DNA from: JBMYTN01 sp049604415
GTDB taxonomy: Bacteria > Pseudomonadota > Alphaproteobacteria > Rhodospirillales > Rhodospirillaceae
Reading direction: 5' to 3'
Assembly: GCA_049604415.1 (NCBI GenBank)
Contig: JBMYTN010000039.1
Coordinates: 1 to 37,947, forward strand
Length of the DNA stretch: 37,947 nucleotides
Of this stretch, positions 16,217 through 23,067 are shown in pieces. The first letter of the stretch is position 1; each line of letters opens with the position of its first letter. The notes beneath the pieces are model-generated. The model made no database searches. It was given only the letters and a program-made list of their open reading frames with translations, and had not been told where the DNA came from. A program made the translations under genes and the position numbers.

Positions 16217-18229
16217 ATGTCTACACTCCTCGACTCCCTGCGCATTCGCTCCAAGCTCGGCCTTGGGTTTGGCTCCCTCTTGCTGTTTTTGCTGATTGTC
16301 TCCGGCGCTGCCATTCTCGGCGTGGCGCAATTGAAAGACATCTTCACCGATTATCGCGGCACCGCGCGCTTGAGCAATGTCTCCAACGCCATGCTTGAAG
16401 ACATGCTCGAAGCCCGTCTCTCGGTGATGAAATTCCGGGTCACTGGCGACGAGGCGGTGATCGACGAGGTCGCGGGCAATATCGATGAAGTGCTGGAAAC
16501 CAAATCCACCTTCATGGCGCTAGAGCCCGATGCCCAGACCGTGGCGACCTTTGATCGACTGCAAAGCTCGGCCAATGACTACAAGACGACTTTCTTGCAG
16601 GCCGTTGCCTTGCAGGATCAGCGCAATGACCTGGTGGGACGGCTGGATCAACTGGGCCCGGAGATCCGGACCGCCCTAACCGATATCCGCGAACAGTCCT
16701 ACGCCAATAATGACATTGAGACCTCGAACTATGCCGGCAAGGCCCAGGAGCCCTTCCTGCTCGGTCGGATCTATGCGGCCAAGTTCCTGCTCAACAATGT
16801 CGAGCTGGACGCCACCCGGGGTGTGGAAGAGCTAGACAAATCCATTGCGGCCTTGGAGCAGCTGCGCAGCACCAATCCAAGCCTGGCGGTCCAAGGCCAG
16901 ATCGATGCGATCTCTGCGAATATTGAGGCCTATAAGGAGACCTTCGCAGACGTCGTCACCGTCATTCAGCAGCGCAACACCTTCCTGATTGACGGGCTGG
17001 ATCGCATTGGACCCCAGGTCAATGCGGCGCTGGAAAACATCACCGATCAATCCATTGCCCGCCAGGACACCCTGGGTCCGGCAGCCCAGGCCCAGGCCAG
17101 CTTCATTGAAAACCTGGTGGCCATCCTGACCGTGATCGCGGTGATCCTCAGCGTCTTCTTGGCCGTGGTCATCGCCCGCAATCTGGTCCGCTCCCTGACC
17201 GCCATTGCCAAGGACACCACCGCCCTGGCCGATGGCGATCTGGAAATCGCCATTGAGGGCCAAGCCCGCAAGGACGAAGTCGGCGATATTGCCCGGGCGC
17301 TGGAAACCTTTAAGCAGGATCTGTCCGAAACCGAACGCATGCGGGCGATCCAGGCCGAGGCTGACGCCAAGGAGAAGGAACGGGTCAAGCGCCAGGAGCA
17401 ACTGACCGAAGAGTTCCAAATGGAAATGGATCGCATGGTCGGGCAGGTGAATGATGCCCTGCAGTCCATGAACTCGGCTCGCTCCGCCATGTCCAACGCG
17501 ATTGAAAACACCACGGTGGAAACCACCGAAATCGCCGGGTCCACCGAACAGGCTTCCTCCAGCGTCCAGCTGGTGGCTGCTGCGGCAACGGAAATGAATG
17601 TCTCCATTTCCGAGATCAATCACAGCATGCAGCGAGCCATGTCCGCGATTTCCGAAGCCAGCGACCGGGTCGGGGCCACGGACGAGATCGTCAAGACCAT
17701 GTCCAACTCCTCGCAACGCATCGGTGACATTGTCACGGTCATTGATGAAATCGCCGATCAGACCAATCTGCTGGCACTGAACGCGACCATCGAAGCCGCC
17801 CGCGCCGGGGAAAGCGGCAAAGGCTTTGCGGTGGTGGCCCATGAGGTGAAGAGCTTGGCCGGAGAGACCTCCAAGGCGACCCAGCAAATCGCCGAACAGG
17901 TCCGCTCCGTTCAGCAAACCGCCAAGTCCTCGGTGGATGCCATGACGGCGATCAGCGAGGAGATCAACACCATCACCGAAATGGTCACCGCCGTCTCCAG
18001 CGCGATGAACCAACAATCGGCGACCACCAGCGAGATCAGCCAGTCCAGCGATTATGCGGCCCAGGGCACCGAAGCGGTGGCCAATAAGGTCAAGCAGGTT
18101 GCGGATATGGCCCGGAGCACCCAGGAGCAGACCTCGGTGATGAGCGTCGCCGTGACCACCACCAACGACAATGTGGTGCAGCTGCGCGACCGGGTGCAGC
18201 GCTACATCCTCGAGATGAAGGCCTCGTAA
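16217..18229 (+). CDS. Methyl-accepting chemotaxis protein with HBM-like sensor domain
   Basis: The receptor has 670 aa when started at MSTLLDSLRIRSKLGLG. A GTG 48 bases upstream (16169) would add a segment without support. Membrane segments lie at about 14-36 and 300-322. The about 260-residue periplasmic part is all-helical with two bundle-like halves and resembles helical bimodular (HBM) domains. HAMP follows at 322-375, then the signalling domain with tip DQTNLLALNATIEAARAGES near 514-533. Some HBM receptors (McpS, McpQ of Pseudomonas putida) bind TCA-cycle acids or citrate. The nearby tricarballylate and citrate lyase genes make a similar ligand plausible, but this is inferred. Confidence 0.92.
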   Translation: MSTLLDSLRIRSKLGLGFGSLLLFLLIVSGAAILGVAQLKDIFTDYRGTARLSNVSNAMLEDMLEARLSVMKFRVTGDEAVIDEVAGNIDEVLETKSTFMALEPDAQTVATFDRLQSSANDYKTTFLQAVALQDQRNDLVGRLDQLGPEIRTALTDIREQSYANNDIETSNYAGKAQEPFLLGRIYAAKFLLNNVELDATRGVEELDKSIAALEQLRSTNPSLAVQGQIDAISANIEAYKETFADVVTVIQQRNTFLIDGLDRIGPQVNAALENITDQSIARQDTLGPAAQAQASFIENLVAILTVIAVILSVFLAVVIARNLVRSLTAIAKDTTALADGDLEIAIEGQARKDEVGDIARALETFKQDLSETERMRAIQAEADAKEKERVKRQEQLTEEFQMEMDRMVGQVNDALQSMNSARSAMSNAIENTTVETTEIAGSTEQASSSVQLVAAAATEMNVSISEINHSMQRAMSAISEASDRVGATDEIVKTMSNSSQRIGDIVTVIDEIADQTNLLALNATIEAARAGESGKGFAVVAHEVKSLAGETSKATQQIAEQVRSVQQTAKSSVDAMTAISEEINTITEMVTAVSSAMNQQSATTSEISQSSDYAAQGTEAVANKVKQVADMARSTQEQTSVMSVAVTTTNDNVVQLRDRVQRYILEMKAS

Positions 18230-18256
18230 AAAACCTAAATTTTTGTCCGTATTTAG

Positions 18257-18293
18257 AAAACGGTGCCTTGGTCCCTGACCAAGGCACCGTTTT
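18257..18293 (+). terminator. Rho-independent terminator after the second chemoreceptor
   Basis: A perfect 17-bp stem is present: left arm 18257-18273 beginning AAAACGGTGCC, loop CCT, right arm 18277-18293 ending GGCACCGTTTT. It lies 27 bases after the stop. The A and T flanks make it usable in both directions. Confidence 0.9.
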
Positions 18294-18462
18294 GCTTGTG
18301 GGGCCAACGCCACTGCTCAACTTTTTATATCGAGATGAATGAGACTTAGGTGCAATTGCCGCCCTAGGAAGACCCAGGCACTTTGAGCCCTGGCTCGCGA
18401 TCCTCCCTGGCGGTCTGGGGACGCGCAGCATCAGGGGACCGCTCCAAGCCTGACACAAAAAA

Positions 18463-20760
18463 ATGCCAAACAGCAGGTGGGGTCAGGGGACCCTCCACAT
18501 CCGTCCATCCCGGGCCTGGCCCAGGGGTTTTTCCGCCTTGCGATGGGGGCTTTGTGCCGCCTTGCTGATGCTGGGCGTTCTGCTGCAGCCACACAGCCCG
18601 CAGGCCCAAACCCTGGATGAGGAAACCTTAGCCGACATGATCATGGCGCCCTATGCCTTGGGGCCCATGGAACCCGGACTGCCGGTCTATCGCCTGTTGG
18701 ATGGTGGCGGCGCGCCCGCAGGCTATGTCTTTGAGACCCTGCCCCTTGCCCCCCTGCCCGGTTTTGCCGGAGCCCCGTTCAATCTGCTGATCACCTTGGA
18801 CAATGCCGGTCGGTTCTTGGAAGTCCGGGTGCTGCAGCATAATGAGCCGGTCTTTGTCTCCGGTTTGGGCGAAGAACCGATGTTTGCCTTTGTCGGACAA
18901 TATCGCGGTCTGTCCCTGTCCGATCCAATCCAGGTCGGGCGGCGCACCCTCTCCGACCGCGCCGCCGCTGCAGATGAGGGCGATGAGGAAACCTCCTCGT
19001 CCTCCGCTGCTGCGGCATCGACCGGCGGACCGGTGGAACTGGATGGGGTGGCCAAAGCCACGGCCTCGGTCCGGATCATCAATGAAACCGTCCTGGCCGC
19101 TGCCCTGAAAGTCGCCCGGGAGCATCTGGCCGCCATTGCGCCGCGACCGGTGGCACCGCCTCGGTTGGACTACAAGGAGGATCTGGATTGGGCCGGGTTG
19201 CTGGAGGCCGGGATCGTGGCCCATCACCGGCTGAGCAATGCAGATATGGAAGCCGCCTTCGCCGGAACCCCCTTTGCGGGCACAGACCCGGAAGCCGAAG
19301 ACGATCCGGAGGGCGTGTTCTTAGATCTCTGGGTCGCGGACCTGTCCGTGCCCACAGTTGCCGAAGCCCTGCTCGCCCCGGACACCCTGGAACAAACCCG
19401 GCGTTATGTGCTGCCCCATGAGGAAGGCCTGCTGGTCATGGCCACCGGACGCGCGCCACTGACCAACCCGGACTTCGTGCGCAACAGTGCCCTTGAACGT
19501 CTGGCCCTGCTGCAGGGCGAGTTCCCCATGGCGGTGCGCGATGCCGATGTGGATCCGATCAACTTGAACAGCGGGGTTTTGCCTCCGGATGTGGAGCCGG
19601 AACAGGCCATTATCCTGCGCGCAGACCGCCGCCTAGGCTTTGACCCGGCCAGCCCTTGGAACCTGACCCTGCGCGTTCAGCGGGAGAAAGGCATGTTCAT
19701 GCCTGAGATCGGCGAGCATCAGGTCATGTTTGCCATGGACCCGGATGACCGGTTTTATGGCACCGCCGTCAAAGCGGAAAAGACACCGCCCTGGCTGCAA
19801 GGCTGGATCGACCGCTCGTTTGAGCTGGGCCTGTTGGCCGGATTGCTGGTCACCATCTTTGTTGGTGCCTCGATGCAGCGGACCCTGGCGGCCCATCTGG
19901 CCCCCTTGGCGGTCTCCCGGGTGATCGTGCCCGCCATCACCTTGGGCTTTATTGGCTGGTGGATGCAGGCCCAACTGAGCATTGTCACCCCGCTGGGCAT
20001 TCTCGCCAGCCTGCGCGACATGGTCAGCGGTGTGGGCGGCACCTTGATGTGGTTGCTGTATGACCCGGCCAGTTTGCTGGTTTGGGCCGCCGCCTTCATC
20101 GGTGCGGTGCTCTGGGGTCGAGGCTTTTTCTGCGGTTGGCTCTGCCCCTTCGGAGCGTTCCAGGAGCTGGTCTCCTCCATCGGCAAACGCTTTGGCCTGA
20201 AGGAGCGTCAACTGCCCGATCCCTGGGACCAGCGGCTAAAAGGCTTAAAATATGTGGTGCTGGCCGGGCTCTGTGCCTCGGTGTTCCTGATCCCGAGCCA
20301 AACCGATGCCATGGTCGAGGTCGAGCCGTTTAAAACCGCCATCACCCTTGGCTTTGACCGCGCCTGGCCCTTTGTTGCTTGGGCGGTGGGTCTGCTGCTG
20401 CTCTCCTTGGTGCTCTATAAGGGCTTCTGCCGCTATCTCTGCCCCCTGGGCGCGGCCATGGCCCTGATTGGCCGGGCGCGACGTCTGGAATGGGTGCCCC
20501 GGCGGGAAGCCTGTGGCAGCCCCTGCAAGCTGTGCACCGTGCGCTGCCGCTATCAGGCGATCTCGCGCCAGGGCAATGTCACCTATAGCGAATGCTTCCA
20601 ATGCTTGGATTGTGTCGCCATCCATGACGACGAACAGCAATGCGTCGCCCTGATCCTGGACAACCGCAAGACCGCCCGCACCGAGGCCCAAAAAGACGCT
20701 CGAGGGGGTGATGCCTCAGCCGAGCCCCGCTCCGACAAGGAGGCCCCGGCCCATGTCTGA
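18463..20760 (+). CDS. NosR/NirI-like membrane flavoprotein with FMN-binding and 4Fe-4S domains
   Basis: The protein has up to 765 aa and resembles NosR, which feeds electrons across the membrane to periplasmic reductases. A signal/anchor segment (about 27-49) precedes a periplasmic FMN-binding domain whose flavinylation site appears as ELDGVAKATAS, with Thr200 as the expected FMN-linked residue. A multi-helix membrane region follows (from about 450), with two CxxxCP motifs (FFCGWLCPFGAF and FCRYLCPLGAA). The C-terminal cytoplasmic ferredoxin-like part has Cys684, 688, 691, 695, 711, 714, 717 and 727. A low-complexity acidic/Ser/Ala insert (about 171-186) precedes the FMN motif. The start is uncertain: ATG 18463 lacks a ribosome site, while TTG 18538 follows AGGGG and would give a clean signal peptide. 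No nosZ is in the window. It overlaps apbE by 8 bases. Confidence 0.85.
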   Translation: MPNSRWGQGTLHIRPSRAWPRGFSALRWGLCAALLMLGVLLQPHSPQAQTLDEETLADMIMAPYALGPMEPGLPVYRLLDGGGAPAGYVFETLPLAPLPGFAGAPFNLLITLDNAGRFLEVRVLQHNEPVFVSGLGEEPMFAFVGQYRGLSLSDPIQVGRRTLSDRAAAADEGDEETSSSSAAAASTGGPVELDGVAKATASVRIINETVLAAALKVAREHLAAIAPRPVAPPRLDYKEDLDWAGLLEAGIVAHHRLSNADMEAAFAGTPFAGTDPEAEDDPEGVFLDLWVADLSVPTVAEALLAPDTLEQTRRYVLPHEEGLLVMATGRAPLTNPDFVRNSALERLALLQGEFPMAVRDADVDPINLNSGVLPPDVEPEQAIILRADRRLGFDPASPWNLTLRVQREKGMFMPEIGEHQVMFAMDPDDRFYGTAVKAEKTPPWLQGWIDRSFELGLLAGLLVTIFVGASMQRTLAAHLAPLAVSRVIVPAITLGFIGWWMQAQLSIVTPLGILASLRDMVSGVGGTLMWLLYDPASLLVWAAAFIGAVLWGRGFFCGWLCPFGAFQELVSSIGKRFGLKERQLPDPWDQRLKGLKYVVLAGLCASVFLIPSQTDAMVEVEPFKTAITLGFDRAWPFVAWAVGLLLLSLVLYKGFCRYLCPLGAAMALIGRARRLEWVPRREACGSPCKLCTVRCRYQAISRQGNVTYSECFQCLDCVAIHDDEQQCVALILDNRKTARTEAQKDARGGDASAEPRSDKEAPAHV

Positions 20761-21784
20761 CCATACCCAGCCAAACCCGCTCTCCCGGCCCTTATCCAGG
20801 CGGCGGGTGCTGCAGATCGGTGCCAGCGCCGGAACCTTGCTCGCTGTGCCCCGAGCCGTCCGTGCCACGGCTCCCCGGGTCCATCGTCTGAGCTGGCAAG
20901 GTTGGGCTTTAGGGGCCCAGGCCAGTGCGACCCTATTGGCCGCAGACCGCGCCGAAGGCCATGCCGCCTTGGCCGCCCTGGAAAGCGAATTGCGCCGCCT
21001 GGAGGCGGTCTTCAGCCTGTTCCAACGGGACTCCTCTCTAAGTCGCTTGAACCGGGCCGGTGTCTTGACCGATCCGCCGTCGGAACTGGTCGAGGTCCTG
21101 CGCCAGGCCCTGGAGATGGCGTCCTGGACCGGCGGGCAGTTTGATCCCAGCGTACAACCGCTCTGGCAGCTTCACGCCGCCGCCGCCCAGCAAGGTCGCC
21201 AGGCCAGCGCTGAGGACATCAAGGCCGCCCGCGCCCTGGTGAATTGGCGGGCGGTGGAGGTCTCCGAAGCGGAGATCCGGTTCCAACGGCTCGGCATGGC
21301 GGTGAGTTTGAACGGCATTGCCCAAGGCGCAATCACCGACCGCTTGGCCGATCTGCTGGCCACTCGCGGCTTTGGTGACCTGCTGCTTGATCTGGGCGAA
21401 ATGCGCGGTGCAGGAGCCCCCAGCCTGGATCGCCCCTGGCGCATTGCCCTGCCCGGCTGGACCGATCCGTTGACCCTGGGCGCGCTGGGCGACTATCGCG
21501 CTTTGGCAACCTCCGCCACAGATGGCACGCCTTTGCTGCCGGGCCAAGGGGTGCATCATCTGTTCGACCCCAGCACCGGGCGATCCTCCGCCACCCCCTG
21601 TCGGGTCACCGTCGCCGCCTCCACCGCCTGTTTGGCCGATGGCCTGTCCACGGCGCTGGCCCTCCTGCCGGTCGACAAGGCCGCACCCCTGCTGCACCAA
21701 GCCGGGGCCCATCGGGCCTGGATCGCCACGGGGGCCGCCTTGGACGAGACCCACGACATCTCAACAAATTCCGAAAACATTTGA
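20753..21784 (+). CDS. apbE: FAD:protein FMN transferase, Tat-exported
   Basis: The protein has 343 aa. ApbE-family enzymes attach FMN from FAD covalently to Thr in FMN-binding domains. The start at 20753 follows AAGGAGG and overlaps the nosR-like stop. The N terminus carries a twin-arginine-like signal (LSRRRVLQIGASAGTLLAVP). Family features include LRRLEAVFSLFQRDSSLSRL, GGQFDPSVQPLW and GVHHLFDPSTGR near the C terminus. The overlapping NosR-like protein with its FMN motif is the obvious substrate, as with NosX in nos operons. Confidence 0.92.
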   Translation: MSDHTQPNPLSRPLSRRRVLQIGASAGTLLAVPRAVRATAPRVHRLSWQGWALGAQASATLLAADRAEGHAALAALESELRRLEAVFSLFQRDSSLSRLNRAGVLTDPPSELVEVLRQALEMASWTGGQFDPSVQPLWQLHAAAAQQGRQASAEDIKAARALVNWRAVEVSEAEIRFQRLGMAVSLNGIAQGAITDRLADLLATRGFGDLLLDLGEMRGAGAPSLDRPWRIALPGWTDPLTLGALGDYRALATSATDGTPLLPGQGVHHLFDPSTGRSSATPCRVTVAASTACLADGLSTALALLPVDKAAPLLHQAGAHRAWIATGAALDETHDISTNSENI

Positions 21785-21858
21785 ATAAGGCATCGGTTCC
21801 AGACCACACTGATGTCAGGGGAAGTAAAAAAATCTCGGCCCATCACTGGAAGCCCGAC

Positions 21859-23067
21859 ATGAGCACCGAAACGGCGATTAGAACCGCTGTCACTGCTGCC
21901 TTGGATCCTGAGCAAATCGCTCGGGAGCTTTATGACGCGCTTTATCAGGACAATTTGTCCTTGGTGCTGATTTTCTTTAGCCCTGAATACGACTTAGAGG
22001 CTCTGAGCACCGCCATGACCAAGGTGTTCGGATCCGAGGTCACCATTGCGGGCTGCTCGACATCGGGCGAATTAACCCCGGAAGGCTATCGCGAAAACTG
22101 CATCACCGGGGTCAGCTTTGGCTGGCCGGACTTCCATGTGGTGGCGCGCAAAATCGACTCCCTGCCCGATTTTCGCGTTGATGATGGCATCGAGCTGGTC
22201 CAGGACGCGGTGGCAGAGCTGCTGGAAACTGCCCCGAGCATGAGCCGGGACCAAATCTTTTCCCTGCTGCTGATCGACGGCTTGTCCATGGCCGAGGACT
22301 CCGTGGTCAGCGCCATCCATGCGGCTTTGGACGAAATCCCGCTGTTTGGTGGCTCTGCGGGCGATGGTCTGACCTTTGATCGCACCGCGATTTTGTTTGG
22401 CGAGGAGGTCACGCAAAATTGCGCCGTGCTGTTGTTCATCGCGACGCGCGCGCCCTTCATTGTCTTTAAGACGGAACATTTCATGGCGGGCAACACCAAG
22501 ATGGTGGTGACCGAAGCCGATCCGACCACCCGCATGGTGACCGAGATCAATGCGGAGCCCGCCGCCGCTGAATTCGCCAGGCTGCTGGGTTTGAACACCG
22601 CCCATCTGGACCCGATGGCCTTTGCCAGCCATCCGGTGGTGGTCAAGGTTGGCGGCCAGCCCTATGTGCGCTCGATCCAGAAGGTCAATCCCGATGGCAG
22701 CCTGACCTTTTTCTGCGCCATTGATGAGGGCATTGTCCTGACCAATGCCATCGGCCTGGATATCCAGGAAAACCTGCAGGACGCCTTCATCCGGATCCGC
22801 GATCAAATCGGTCAGCCACAATTGGTTTTGGGCTGCGATTGTGTGCTGCGGAGGTTGGAGCTGAAAGCCAAGGGCTTGGAAGACCGGATCTCCACCTTGC
22901 TGGTGCAGAACAATGTGGTGGGCTTTTCCACCTATGGCGAGCAGTTCCAGGCCATGCATGTGAACCAGACCTTCACCGGTGTGGCCATTGGCCGCCTGCC
23001 CGACCCCCCGGCTGAAGACAACGCGCCTCAGCCCCTGAGCCCTCCTTCCGAGGACCAAAAAGAATGA
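21859..23067 (+). CDS. nosP: FIST-domain sensor protein, NosP-like
   Basis: The protein has 402 aa when started at MSTETAIRTAVTAALD, which follows CTGGAAG. It has a FIST-N domain (EVTIAGCSTSGELTPEGYRE; PLFGGSAGDGLTFDRTAILF) and a FIST-C domain (FCAIDEGIVLTNAIG; GCDCVLRRLELKAKG; VVGFSTYGEQFQAMHVNQTF). This is the architecture of NosP, a heme protein that senses nitric oxide and modulates its partner kinase NahK in Pseudomonas. The stop overlaps the hybrid kinase start (ATGA), the same pairing as nosP-nahK. Heme or NO binding is inferred from family and pairing. The name nosP is given on that basis. Confidence 0.82.
   Translation: MSTETAIRTAVTAALDPEQIARELYDALYQDNLSLVLIFFSPEYDLEALSTAMTKVFGSEVTIAGCSTSGELTPEGYRENCITGVSFGWPDFHVVARKIDSLPDFRVDDGIELVQDAVAELLETAPSMSRDQIFSLLLIDGLSMAEDSVVSAIHAALDEIPLFGGSAGDGLTFDRTAILFGEEVTQNCAVLLFIATRAPFIVFKTEHFMAGNTKMVVTEADPTTRMVTEINAEPAAAEFARLLGLNTAHLDPMAFASHPVVVKVGGQPYVRSIQKVNPDGSLTFFCAIDEGIVLTNAIGLDIQENLQDAFIRIRDQIGQPQLVLGCDCVLRRLELKAKGLEDRISTLLVQNNVVGFSTYGEQFQAMHVNQTFTGVAIGRLPDPPAEDNAPQPLSPPSEDQKE

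Noticed and set aside
16832..18313. 493-aa minus-strand ORF
   Set aside because: Antisense shadow of the second chemoreceptor; composition dominated by Gly, His, Leu and Asp without any motif.
14801..21879. Identical N termini MSTETAI in TcuB and the NosP-like protein
   Set aside because: The proteins are unrelated after the seventh residue; most likely coincidence.
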